Assembly (NCBI GenBank): GCA_005656395.1
Contig: SRSI01000004.1
Location: 496,001-560,000, forward strand
Reading direction: 5' to 3'
DNA length: 64,000 nucleotides
Origin: Strongyloides papillosus
Taxonomy: Eukaryota > Nematoda > Chromadorea > Rhabditida > Strongyloididae
Part shown: positions 14,101-28,087 of the stretch, one piece after another
Numbering within the stretch: position 1 is the stretch's first letter
How the letters are laid out: each line of letters starts with the position of its first letter
The notes under the pieces: model-generated
The model's database searches: none
Told to the model about the DNA's origin: nothing
The model's input: only the letters and a program-made list of their open reading frames with translations
Made by a program: the position numbers and the translations under genes

Positions 14101-17100
14101 TGAGATTATTTTTTCCAAAGCCGATAAACAGTTGGTGGATTTTTTAGAGACTTTCCATAAAATTTTATTTCAATTTACCAATATTCTATGAAATATTAAT
14201 ACATTTGATGCATCTATATTGCTATAGTATTTTTAAACATAATGGTAAATAACCTTTAACCAAAAGTTGGGACACTATTAATAAAACTCTGAATGTTTAG
14301 AAAAACTTCCAAATTGGTATAAACTTTTTATTATTTTTAAGTTTAAAAAGAAAAAATTGATTGAAAAATTGACATTTTTATTATAATGGCAAACTTACAA
14401 TTTATATGAAATTAAAAATTTACATAATTTAAGAATATTAAAAGAATTTTAATACACATATATTTTGTGCCTTTTAATATTCTATGAAATGTATTTTATC
14501 TATCATAAACCATCATTTTTTCTTGATCTTTATTTTTTATTTGATTATTTGAGAAATCTTATAATTATAAAGAATAGTTTAATTTTATCACTTGTAATTT
14601 TTAATATAAAAATAATTTCCTAAACTTACTTATAAAAGAAAATATTTTAATCTCAAGCAAACAAATTTTTTTTTCTATTCAAGATATTTTTTGTTGATAT
14701 ATTGTAAAGAGGCGTAACATAAATATTTGTAGTGTTTCAAAGAAATTATTTAAACTTATAATTTATACTAATAAATCCAGAGAAAGAAAAATTTTAAATA
14801 TTTTAAAATATTTACACGATAAATTCTAATGACTTTTATTATATAAATATCTTTTTCTAAACTACACAGTGATACAAAATTGAAACGTATTAAATAGCAG
14901 TTGCTAACGATATATATTTAAGTCAATTCAAATTTTATAACTCTTTTTACCTGTCGCATGTTCACAAATTTATATTTATAAATATTTATGTTTAAAAGTA
15001 TTTTAAAAGTAGACATATATGAATATACATGTTATCTATCATATCAACTACTTTTACCCATAATTATCTTTACCAAAAATGATATATGTATATGAAAAGT
15101 TTATTTTCACTTATTAATTGCAAAAATTTTTGAAAACTCTTTTTAGTATTTATACTAGCCTAAATCTATTTTACTATTATCTAACATATATTGAATATGT
15201 ATGCTATATATATCTTTTTCTTTATAAAAGCTTTATCATATCCTTTAAATATGTCTTTTTCGTCTATTTTCAATGAAACTTCAACAAATGATATGCATTT
15301 TGGTGCATAAAAATTTCCATATTTTTCTTTCTAAACTTTTTATATCCCTAATTGTAATTTTGTTGTTTACCCAAAGATAAAAGATTTATCTTAACCATAG
15401 ATAAAAAATTATTTTTTTATTTCTGTTACAATAAAACTCTATTTTTTAACTTTATTTAACTTAAATTTTCACACAATAGAATGAATTTTACTTTCATATC
15501 ATTCGTTATTTAGAGTTTACAAATAAGAAGGAAATAATTGAAATATTAGATCTTATCATTATATTGTTATCTTTTAGTTTCATACTACCAATGTCCCATA
15601 GTATTTTTAAGCTAATATTTTTACAATATATCACAAAATTTTATTCTCATATATATACTGAAAATGTATTTCATCAGTATTTAATAACAACCGTTTTGAG
15701 TATTTACTATAGCACTTTCCTTAAAAAGCATTTTTATTGTTTCTTTATTTTAGAAATGACAACTTTTAAAGTTTGAAAAATAAAAAGGCATAGGATGTCT
15801 GCAGTGTTTAGTATAAAAATAAAAGGTTTAAAAATCCTGTTTATAGGAATAATCCACAAAATATTTATAATTCTTCATTGAAATTTGTACATTTTAAATA
15901 AAATTCATTCTTTGAATAAATTTAGTTGTTATTATAACAAAAACAATTTATACATTGTTGAACTTGTATGACATCTTTTGTATATCTATTGTTCTTTTAT
16001 TTTAAAAATTTATCACACTTTATATGTTCACTATTAGAGTAGATATGTTATCTAAAGATTTTATAATTTTTGCCAGATATATAGGCGTAATATATTTTGT
16101 AGTTTACTGATATTAATTCTTTAATCATAACTAAATAATAAAAATAAATAATTTAAAAATTAATAATTTATTTTCGACTAAAACAAGATTAATATATACT
16201 TTGTTAACTAATTATTTGTAGAACAAAGTTTATTTACTTTATCATAATGATAAATAACCATATTTTACTTCTTAAATGTTAATCGTATTTTTAAATTGAT
16301 ACATAATAATAATTTACAAAAAATGACTATAAAATATAATACTAATGTAAGTAGATTAATCATTTTATGTTTCAAAAACCACTGAATTATAAATTTATTT
16401 TTTCCTTTAATTTAATATAACCAACAACATTTTGGTTAAATATGTGTATATAAATAAATTTATTATATTTTGGCATTTTAATACAGCTATATATCTTTTG
16501 GTAGTCATGTATAAATAAAATCACAGTAAATTTAGTTGTTGACCACCTTTTCAAAGCATATTAATCGTGATGATTATTTAAAATTTGTTATTTTAAATTA
16601 ACATCCTATATATTAGGAAATTTAACATAATTAGATCCCTCTTTTCGAGGCATTAAATAACCGACATATATATTATGAGGATTACATAATATATCTTTTA
16701 AATTTTCTATTAATTTTACTTTTAAAACAATTATCTTAAAACCATAGAAATAAATATAACTGTAACTTTTATATATTAAAATTATATCATTTAATTTGTA
16801 TTATTTATTCATATAAAGTCAAATGATAAATTTTTTTTTATAAAAATTTAATTTTTTGTTATTATACACATATGTGTGAAAACTTTTTTATAATGAATTA
16901 CTTGGCAAAATAATTTTTTTGCTCAAAATATTTATTTATTATATAATGTTCACGATACTTATTAGTATTAATAAAATATCATATAGTAATAAAAAATAAG
17001 TATTTACAATTTTGAATACTAAAAAATATTTAATTTAATCTAATACCACTACTCCCATATATTTTTATTAAAAAAACACAATATCTCGATAATTGTAAAT

Positions 17101-20100
17101 TTTTGGAGAATTAACTTGTTCTTAAAGTTAAAGAATAATTTTTATTTTCTTGAAATGCTTCTACTAAATTTAATCATTTTAAAATATATCAAGAAAGAAC
17201 ATTTAAAGTCATATATAATTGAATACAAAAAATAATCTTTGGTTGTAGTATAAATGAGACAAAAAAAATTTAGTTTTCTCTAATGTTAGTAAATTTTACT
17301 TTTTTTTACATTTCTAAAAGATTTGTATAAAAAAGTTTTAAAATCTTAGAAATTAAGAATTAATAAAAAAAAAGTTTAAGCAATTTAATTTTTTCCTATA
17401 AATAAAATTTATACGATATTTTTAATACCTTCATTAAGATCTAATCACTTATGTTAAAGAAAAAATATTCTGCTCTTATCTTTATCCGCAACCTTTTTAT
17501 TCTGAGAATAGAGAAATTCAAAATATATATATGGTTTGTTGGTATTTTATAATATATATACAAAATATAAGCTAATGTTTTCCAATAGAATTGTTATCCA
17601 GTTTAGTTGTGTAAGTATTTTTATACATTCTTAAAATAGTGTTTGTGGAATGAAGATGTTATTAGCTGAGAAAATACTACAAATAAATAAACTTCAAATA
17701 AGTAGAATATGTAATATTTACTTAAAATTAGGATATTTATTTTCTCACTTTAAAGTTTATTTACAAATGCAAAAAAAAACAAATTATTTAATTTATTATA
17801 ATTTACTAAAAATTTTTTATTATTCTTACCAGTTAAAGCCTAAAGTGATAGAGTGAGAAAAAATTTTCAATATATATTTTATAGATTTTTAATACTTTAG
17901 TCAAATTTTATTATATTAAAAGTGTGAAAGGCAACTACCAATGTATTTCAATTTATTTTTTTAAGGTTTACACAAAATTTTTATTTCTTAAGGATTTAAT
18001 TAAAAAATATTTTGAAATATTATTTTCACTTTCATGATTGTTTTTTATTTCAGCAAATTGGGAGAAATACATTTTTCCTTACAATAAAGTATTAAGTGTA
18101 AAAATATATTTACTATATAACACATGGTCACAAATTTATTGCCTATATATATATATATATTTTCCTGATAATTATTTTTAATTTTATAGTTGAAAGATTA
18201 TTATGAAACCTGCAAGCTAAGAGACGCTTAATTTATAAGAAATTAAACTTCTCTTATCTGATTTGTATTTTAAATGGTTATATTCATTTAGTTATCTTAT
18301 ATTCTATTAAAAATATATACATATTAACTTACATTTTGTCTATTTTGTTTTTAAGATATCTTCTCTATAATGGGATCTGCCAATGCTATAAACCTATATT
18401 TAGTAATTAATGATAAGCACTCAATAATCAAATAGTACTATTACCGCTTTTAGAAATTTTTATTTCGCTCTTTGTCACGTTAATATTGTATACTCATTTA
18501 CGATATAATATCTCATAAATTCTAACTTTTTTTTATTTTTTTACTTAATCACTAAGTATATACTTATCCGTTATAACTATTTTTATATGTCTTATTCAAT
18601 TAAGTATTTTTATTTGTTTATACGTTAAACGAAAAATTTTGTCATTTTTTGACATAATAATTTAATCTTTAATGACATCAGTTGTAGTTTATTAAACATA
18701 GAATATTACAACAGCTTTACCATATTTATTAATAAATTAATTATTTATTTTAGTGACTTAATTTTGGCAAAATTTGATAAAAAATTTAAAAAAGAAAACT
18801 TGTATGATACTTTAAAATAAAAACTATATAATTATAGTTACATCACTATATTTCTAGCACTTCAATTCATTAAATCATGGCATTATCTATTATAATATAT
18901 TATATAATTATTATTAATAAGAATATTGACTTATATCTGTATTCTATCAATAATAATACAATAAAATTAACTCTATATCATATGTAAAAAAACAAATATT
19001 AATTTAGTCATAGCGAAAATTATTTTTTGGTTGAAACTAATTTATTTATATTAAAATGGTAAAAATATAGTATTTTTTATTGTTGTAGTATTGTTTTACA
19101 TTTCAAAATAATTTATTTTTTCATGTAAAATTGTTTTTATTTGACTGCTATCATTCTCATGAATCTCAATTCGCCAACAAACCTAGAGAAATAACCCAAC
19201 AATTTTATGAAAATTATTTTTATCGTCAATAAATGATTAACTTTTATAAGTCACTGAATTCATAATTCTTTTATTATATATGAGAAACTAAAAATATTTA
19301 ATACACATTTTATTGTAAAAAAAATATAGTTTTTTATTTAACAAAAACCTATTATGTTCATAACATTTGTAATTATGCCGACTATATATAATATATACAA
19401 ATTATCAATAATTTTTATTCTTTAATATGTCAATTATATTGAAAGATTGTCAATTCTAATTGTTTGTCAAGTATATGGCTTGTGTAGAAATAAGATTTTT
19501 AGTATTTTTTTCAGAGAATTCTACCTCTAAAACACATTATATTTCTTTATTTAACAGTAAAATTTGATATAAAATTTTTATATTTAATAACGAATAAAAA
19601 CATCTTTCATTTGTTTCAATAGATGACATTAACAAAAAAGATATATATTATGTTTCATTGTATCAAATTTTCTGGTATTTTAAATTAGAAAAACTTTATC
19701 CATCTATACATATTATTATAACTTTATACTTATGTATAACAAAATAAATTGGATTATACTAAATTTATATAACGTTATAATAGCCTTCTTTTTCAATTTG
19801 CTTTTAATTCATAGTTAAAATAAAAACAAAATTTTTCTACTGTTTAATATTCCTTTGTTTAATTATTCTATCAATCGGGTTATAAAAATACTTTGACATG
19901 CTTAAAGCAATATCCAAATGAAATGTAAAATAACAAAAATTAATTTTACCAAAGTAACTATAACTTTTATTTATTTTAGTAGTGAAATAAATAGTCATCT
20001 TATTGTTATTATTTTTTTAAAACGTATTTTTTTTACTTAAATTAATGAGATAAAAAAGAAGTGGAAAAAAAACTTTACATATACATTAACAAATATTAAA

Positions 20101-23100
20101 AAAATATAGTAAAAAGAATTTTAAATAATCTCTATTTTAATTTTAAACAATGAGCTTTTCATTTTATTTCATTATTTTGCCGAACATTTTTATCTTTATA
20201 CATTAAACTATTTTCATCCAAACTTTTTATTGTTTTATACAATAATCATACACTAAGGCAATTTGTATCAAGATAGGAGTTCTAAAAGTTAAATAATATA
20301 TTCTTAAACAGACTATTATTTATTTCCATAACGGAAAACATTTAATTTGTAGAAAGTAAAAATGAATCAAGACAATAAATGTTTAAACTATCTATTTATA
20401 CGGAATTCTTAATAGTTCTTGTGAATTTGTTATAATTTCAAATCATACCAGATGTTGACTTACTTAACTTATTCACAGTTTTGATTTCTTCTATTTGCCC
20501 TTTTTGACTACTATTATATTGTTCACAACATAATATTATACAAAATTTATATTTAATGATACAACAAAAAGACTTTTTATTATAATTTATAGATACTATT
20601 AAAAAATGTTACGATTTAAATTAATCATTTTGTCGTGAAATATATATTTGGTAATGTAAATAAATAAATATATATACATAAAGTGAAAATAGTAAATCAT
20701 TCCTTAGTACAAGTATTCAGCATCTTATATTTTAAATGTCTATACTATGGTGGTTGTTGAATATGGCATCAATTTGACTGTTTAATTTTAAATGAAAAAG
20801 ACATAAAATAATATAAATACACTTTTACAGATATTTTACCATTTTTTTCATTACTAAATTTAATTTACTACTTTCTTTAACCTTTTAAGAATTTTAAAAA
20901 ATAAATTTCTACTAACTATATGTTGCCCTTTAAATATATAACTAAAAAGTTTTAAATTTCAATAAGCTTTTATTATAATAATCTTTTAATATATAAAAGA
21001 TATTCTATTTTAATATAATTATATAGTTAATGAACAGTAGTACCTATAGCAACAGTGATTTTCTTTTAATAATCATTAAAATATCTCTCATAATTTATCG
21101 CTTAATAACTTTGAGATGTGTCTTTTTTAATGATAACTTAAAACTATTTTCACTAAATATTGTTTATACACTTTTTATTGGCACATAACAATGATTTATT
21201 TGTTATTAATCACCCGACAACACTTACTTTTATTTTGCTTTGTAATTTTTTTAATCAAATTTTTATTTACCATGTTATTTTATTTAAACAACTTATTAAA
21301 GTAATTAACTTATGTCATTGAATTTCCCCCATCAAATGCCATATGGTTATTTAGGAATATTTTTTTGAAATTTAAATCTTATAAAACATAATTAATTAAC
21401 TTTTCCACGATTGCAATCAAAAGAGTTGTATTATGCATATATTTTAACAATAATTCTTCATTTTTACTTAATTCCGTTAAATACTCGTAAAATCATTGTT
21501 AAACAATGTCAAATTCTAATATACAAAATATATATTCAATAACATTGATAAAATATATATAAATTTACTGGACTGTATAAATAAAATGTAAAAATAACCG
21601 TTTTTCCTATAATTACCAAATAATTTTAATTAATCTGTTTGTCAATATTTATTATTAATTTAATATACCTAAATAATGTTAGTAGAATTGATATTTCATG
21701 TTAATTGTTTAAAAAATTTTATTAACATTAAATGAATAGTTGGTAAATTTATTACTTTCAATATTAAAATTTAATTTTATGTTGAAAAAAGTTTAAGAGA
21801 GAGATAGTTAAAGCATACATAATAAATTGATTGTGTGTAGAAGAGTTTCAAACAAATCAACCCCTAACATTTGATTTCCTCTTTTAATAATAACTACTTT
21901 TTCTTGAAAATATTATATAACAGATGTGTCTAAATTTATTAATCAAACATTAAAATTATAAAAATAACATAATTTTAACGTGTATACTTTAGTTAACTCA
22001 ATACATCTACAAATACAATAATAACTTAAATTGATATATATTTTTTCTAATGCAAATATCAGTATCAGATTTTTAATAATATATTGACAAAAAAATTTAA
22101 AGAGTTACTTTATCATAAAGATGATGAAAACAATCTTTTGAGAAATCTTACAATAAAAAGATACCTCCGTAAGTTATTTCATTGTTTCTAAGTACCCTTT
22201 AACGAATATTTTATGTATCTTCTCTACAAATATATATGCCTTCACGTACAAAACTCATATAAAATATGAATAACTCAATAGTTTTAAAGATATGACAATT
22301 TTTCCAACCGTTTTAATATTTTTTTTATAATATTTGTAAAGCAATCTTAATTTTATTAAAAGCGTTTTAAAATAGCTTTTCAAAATTTTTTTGTATCTTG
22401 CATTATAGAAAAAAAATTTTTCAAATTTGTGGCATAGTAGTTAATTTTTTTAATTTTATAAAAAAACACGGCATAATAGAAATTCTATTTTTTTCGATTT
22501 TGATCTTTGTTTACGTTAACTATTTGTTAATAGAATAATATATAACATAAAAATTATTAATTGCTTTTCTAAAAACCCTTTTTATATGCTTTTTTTTTGT
22601 AGAAAAATATAATTTGAGTATAATTTATATAATATTATTTAATTTATTGTTATTTATAATAAAAGAAATTTAATTAAAATGAAATTTTTTGTAAATAAGA
22701 AGAAACATGAGTAAATAATACAAAAACTTATCATGCCGTCAAAATATTCTAACATGATTGACATTTTAAAAATATTTTTTTGTGATTTATTTTGTTTTAT
22801 TTTTTCTATAATATTTATCTACTTTTACACGCGATATCCAGAATATAAATATGTGCTAGTCAACTTGCTTTAACATGGAAAAATATTTTGTTTTCTTTCT
22901 ATTTTAGTAAATAGACATTATGTTTATCAAATTTGATTAAAGAAGATTAAAAATGTTAAAAGATATATATTTTTTTGCTCATTCATTTATTTTAACAAAA
23001 TAAAATATTTTTTTAAATGTTGCAACTCCTATCTAATTATTTTTATTTATACATCTTAAAATATTTGCATGAATAACCTTTTTAACACATTATAACCACC

Positions 23101-24389
23101 TTTTATAATGATTCTATCAAATAGTATTTCGATTTTATACATTTTCTTATATTTGAATGATTATTTTAAATTTAGTTGTACTTACGATTGATACACATAA
23201 AAAGTAACAAACATAATTTTTCACATAACTACAAATCGTATGTATGTGTAATTGTTTAAAATTTTTTATTTAAATATTTGTAAAGTTATAAACGACAATA
23301 ATATTGTAATTTTAATATATAAAAATAAATGATAGTTTTATGTATGCAGATTAAGGATTTATTTTCAAAGTGCTCTTTCAAACTTTCACTCACATTATTA
23401 CATATAGTTTGCTTTATTTTAAAATTTATACACAAAGTTTATTAAATTAATCAACATTGTTTTTTTACCCCTTCGACAAAAACAAACTTTCCTTATTTGC
23501 ATATATATTATTTGTAAGTAAGCTAGAAGAATCTACTTAAAATTTGGAACTTTCTTAAAGTTATGCATAAAATATGCCCATTAGTAGATATTAGTATTTT
23601 AGTTATTAACATGAATTAAAAAAATAAAAGCCATAAATATTTTAAGCTTATTTTAGACATTTTTAAAACACCATTACAAAATACTTATATTAATTGCTTT
23701 GGACAATTCTAGTAACTTTTTTTTTATGAAACAAATGAATATTATGTTCGGTAAACCTAGAGTTACAAATTAATTCTACAATTTATGAACATACTTTTAT
23801 TGTAAATTTACAGAAATTTGTTTTTCTTTTATCTCTGACAATATATATATTATTTGTTTAAAAAAACATTTTAAAAAAAATTGTAATTTATTATAAAATA
23901 TTTTAGAATATTCTCAAGTGATATATAAATTAAAAAAATATAGAAACAATAAAATGTCTATTTCAGCATATTTGAAATGATACTTTAAAAATATAGTTAG
24001 TATGCCTAGCTTAAAACTAATTTCAAATACTTCATATTTTGACTAATTTTTTAAAATATGTTATATAATTACTAAAGCTTAAAATTTAATAATTATTACA
24101 AGTAATATATTTCTTATAAAATTCTTTTTTCTTCCAAACGACAAGATGGAAAATAATATTATTTTTTAAATTATAATTTACATGTGGTAATTTTATCTTA
24201 AAAGATATTATTTTTTCTAATAACTTTGTTTATATTCATAAAATGCATTGTTTTTTTAATATTATAATTTTATTTCTTCCATTTTTTAAAATTACCATTG
24301 ATACAAATACATATAAATATGACACTTTTATATATTTTTTTTATTATTTTTAGGATATTCGTTATATAGATTTTGGCACAAAAATCAAT
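11187..24389. other. 13 kb gene desert
   Basis: No multi-exon gene, tRNA or intact mobile element is visible on either strand. Open frames of 60-90 codons at 11430-11702 (-), 15564-15776 (+) and 17650-17856 (+) have the composition of translated AT-rich noncoding DNA and no motifs. The only coding-like trace is at about 11807-11888 (listed separately). The region lies upstream of both the P450 and the EGF-repeat gene, so distal regulatory DNA for either is possible. Confidence 0.5.
11808..11888 (+). pseudogene. Possible short coding relic
   Basis: A short acidic reading, beginning with tandem ATGs and including DNDDDTFKIDPPKD, is interrupted by one in-frame TGA and then ends at TAA. Its codon composition stands out from the poly-A/T surroundings. 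It could be a decayed exon or chance. No family is recognised. Confidence 0.2.
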
Positions 24390-25325
24390 ATGATCATGTT
24401 ATCAGGCCTACACTCATTTTCTTTTATTTTTCCTTTTCTTGTTCTAACTTTAGTAAAAGTTAATGGAGAGAGAGCAAAAGTTACCGATATACATGGTAAC
24501 GATTTAGAGCCTCTCGAAAATTACTTAGAAGATTGTAGTTCTGGCAAAAGTAAGTAACGCAATTATATAAATAATTGAATAACAAATTTTTTTTCCAGAA
24601 TATGGTCTTGTTGATGGAATGCTTGAAGAATGTGATAAATGGAAAATTGAAGCTGGTAATGGTTTTAGAAATCCTGAAGATGATGCTTATGAAGAAATGA
24701 AATGTAAAAAATTAAGAGTACATGGTGAGATTAGAGATGGTAAATGTGTTTGTATAAATAAATGGACTGGTAGTGTATGCCATATTTATAAAGGATGTCC
24801 AGAGGGTCAATCACTGTATAAAGGGGCGTAAGTCATTTTTTTTTATAAAATACAGAATAATAAAAATAAATATATTTTAGTTGTACAGCAAATATTTGCC
24901 AAAATGACGGCGTTCTTTCAATTGGATCAGTTCATTTAGAGTGCAGATGTCCAGCACCATGGCAAGGAAGATATTGTGAGCACCTTGCATGTTGGAGAAA
25001 TACAGATAAGGCTGAACATGATAAGAGATTTAAAAATGCTAAGACAAAATGTGAATGCGGTAGTCATTATACAGGAGAAAATTGTGATCAAATTATTTCA
25101 TGTGAAAAAGGAAACCTTACTAATGGAATCTGTGAATGTCCAAAAGGATATTATGGTGAAATTTGTCACATAAAATGCCCACATAATGCTGAAACGTAAG
25201 TATATTATACTATAGTTTTTAATGATCAAATTTTTATTTTCAGCTGTTCTGCAAGTATTATTGGTTATGCTGTACCATCAATTCTTCTTATTTTTGTAAC
25301 ACTTACCGCTTACATCTTGAACTAA
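24390..25325 (+). CDS. Secreted or GPI-anchored protein with EGF-like repeats
   Basis: Four exons: 24390-24549, 24599-24827, 24881-25195 and 25244-25325, with short introns and closed phases, give 261 residues. An N-terminal hydrophobic segment (about residues 9-23), ending near VNG, is a likely signal peptide. Four cysteine-rich EGF-like modules follow; each ends in the typical CxC then a G and C spacing, for example CRCPAPWQGRYC and CECPKGYYGEIC. The last exon encodes a hydrophobic tail of about 20 residues that stops one residue after it ends. This suits a GPI-attachment signal better than a transmembrane protein with a cytoplasmic tail. The start is the first of two ATGs (24390 and 24396). 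It faces the GPCR gene tail to tail. EGF repeats imply an extracellular binding role, but I cannot name a partner or an orthologue. Confidence 0.85.
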
Positions 25326-26223
25326 ATTTGCATTTTAGCAGTATCAGTCAATATTCTTAAGAAAATAATTATATATATTTATACTTTCATAATCAAATTA
25401 GATATACATCACCAATCTTTGCTTTTTTTTTAAATTTTTGTATTAGTGTATTTTTAGCTAATAATACTTCTTAAACAATTAGTTTAAAAAAAGACAACAA
25501 TACTAAAATACTTCTATGCACTACCATAATAATTTTATCTTTTGCGCATTACTTATGTATTCTTTTAACTTTTGAAAGTGTTAGATTATTAAAAACATCA
25601 CCATATATATGGTATTTATCCTTTTTTTTAAAAACTTATTATACCTTTTTTATGAATTACTCCTCCAATTTTTAGTAATATTTTTTTCTGCCTTGGTTTT
25701 TCACAAATAAACGTTTTAAAGGTAGTCTCGTTTATGTTGGTCGCGAAGGATATTTCCTTTCAAAATGACATTAATCCATTTTTTTAAAATTAAGCTTGAT
25801 ATCTCGCTTTTATAAGGTGTTAAAATTTTTTATATTGCTTATAATCTTTCCCATATATTTGTGAAAATTATATTTTGTAAAAAATACGTTATATAAAATA
25901 TAAATTAAGATCAAAATTCACATCTATTTTAAGCACTTTAATATTTTTTTATAAACTTTTTTTTAATTTTGTAATAATAAATTTTAAAGAGAAACTATTT
26001 CATTCATTAATGATTAGTAATTAAAATGACTAAAAAATAAAGTAAGATTTTCATAAATAATTTCTTTTTCCATACAAAAAAAGGAAAGTTATCAACAACG
26101 AATTACAGATAATTTTTTTTCAAAAGACATTGTATAATGTTAATTGGTTTCCTTAATAATACAACATAAAAAATTAATTTTTTTAATAAAAGTATTTAAA
26201 ATAAAGCATATATAAAAATATCG
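25326..26223. other. Convergent intergenic region
   Basis: It lies between the 3' ends of the EGF-repeat gene and the GPCR gene. No open frame or repeat worth listing was seen; it should hold the two 3' UTRs. Confidence 0.5.
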
Positions 26224-28087
26224 TTATTTTTTATTAAATAAATCTTCATTGTTAATCTCTTTCTTCTCATTTAGTAGTGATTGTTGAGTTTTTAATGGTT
26301 TTTTAATTTTATTACCAATAATAGATGTTTTAAAAGGTAAATGTTTAAGACTATCATCGCTCTGAATGTAAAATTTTTTGTCACATTTTAAATTATTTTC
26401 AAATGAGGATAAAATTTTCATTGACGATTCTATACTTTGAAAACTTTCATTCGATTTACCCTTTTTGATACATTCATTCTCCTGATTATAATTAAATAAA
26501 ACATTTGGTTTATTTGTAATATTTTTTATCACAATTCTTGAATGTAAAGAATATTTTTTTCCACATTTATGATATCTTCTATGTCTATTTTGAAGATTTT
26601 TAAAACATATACCAAAAAATCTGTTAAAAATTTTGCGATATTCTTCTTTATATTTATCCTAGAAAAAAGATACATAAATATGCATGTATTTAAATATCCC
26701 TCTAACATATAAGGGTTTATAAAATGTTGTAAAGCATAAGTGATAAGAATTAAAAAATGGATATCTGAAAATTAAAGCTTACATTGTACAGCCCGTATAT
26801 AATTGGATTAAAACATGAATTAGACATTGCTAACCAATGACAACAAAAAAATAAAACATTTATATAACGCCATTCATTAATTTGAGGTTGGACTTCATTA
26901 AGTAAAAGATAAGTTTCAAGTGGTAACCAACATAGTGTAAAAAATGTTACAACTAGAATAAGCATTGTTACTATTTTGCGACGACTTTTTACAGTACTAT
27001 TATTGTTAATGTAATTTATTGAAGCTACTGATTGTTGAGAAGGAACAGGAAATTTTATAGATTGTTGTAAATCTGAAAATGAATTTATATCTCCGTTTTT
27101 AAGTTCCTTCTCCTTTGTAAAAGTGTTTCTTTTTCCAATATCATCATTACATTGACTAATTTTTTTCATAAATGATGTTAAATTTTTTTCTTGTTGAGTA
27201 TCACGATAAACCTGAAGTAGTGTGAAATTATAACAATTTATTAATAATAATCTTACACTAATTGCGATGATTGTGTATGCTGAATCAACGATGACAAGAG
27301 GAACAAAATAATGAATAATTGTTAGGTATATGTTATATGCTTTCCACCAATTTTCATCGCCGTACCTTGGAATGCACTAAACAAAATTATAAAATAAATC
27401 ATACACGTAAAATTATGGAATTTTTAAACAGAATTTATCGTCAGACAGAAGTTTTAAATATTTTCAATAATAATTGAATAATTATTGTTAACAAACCTGT
27501 CTTATTTCATCATTAGAAGTTGGTGATAATTTAAATTTAATAACCTCATGAAACATTCCATAAGGTAGTGAAACTATAAATGCCAGGAGCCATATTATAA
27601 AAATAAGTTTACGTGCACTATGTAAATTCATAGCACCAATATTAATAAAATATAATTGTGACAATTCGCTAAGAGCACTTGTACATAAAGTAAAAACAGA
27701 AACACTTAAGGAAAGTGTTTCAATAAATGGGACAATCTTACAAAACATATCCGGCCAAAACCACCTTTGAAATAATGCTGCATGGAATTTAAATGGAATG
27801 GCTAATATTCCTGTTATGATATCAGCAACAGCTAGATTGATTATTAATAAACTTGTTACTGATCTATTATACAATGGTTTTAAGGTAATGTACATAACAA
27901 GTACGTTTCCAAAAACAGCTAAAAACGCAATTACCGTATAAAGAAAACACCACAACGCCTGAAAATATATAAAATTATTGGAAATAATAATTTAATTTAC
28001 CAATTCATAAACACTAAGTTGATGTAAGCTATCCTCAATCCCTCCAACCATTTCATTTTCTTCTGATGAAAATATTGTACTATTCAT
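26224..28087 (-). CDS. Rhodopsin-family neuropeptide-type GPCR with altered DRY motif
   Basis: Five exons: 28087-28001, 27958-27497, 27376-27257, 27211-26783 and 26658-26224, all phase 0, give 510 residues. Class A landmarks: GN in TM1 (46-47), LAVAD in TM2 with Asp75, Cys102 at the top of TM3, CWLP in TM6 (317-320) and NPIIY in TM7 (358-362). The TM7 stretch CHWLAMSNSCFNPIIY resembles invertebrate NPY/tachykinin-type receptors, so a peptide ligand is likely. A third intracellular loop of about 75 residues precedes TM6, and a long Lys/Asn/Ser-rich cytoplasmic tail runs from about 367 to 510. The oddity is the end of TM3: counting 25 residues from Cys102 puts Glu127 at position 3.50, within ALSELSQL, where ALDRYxxI is expected. 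The conserved Arg is therefore absent. It may signal unusually or act as a decoy. The ligand and orthologue are not identifiable here. Confidence 0.88.

Noticed and set aside
15564..17856. Open frames of about 70 codons on the plus strand (15564-15776, 17650-17856)
   Set aside because: Translations of AT-rich noncoding DNA; lengths are within chance for this window size.
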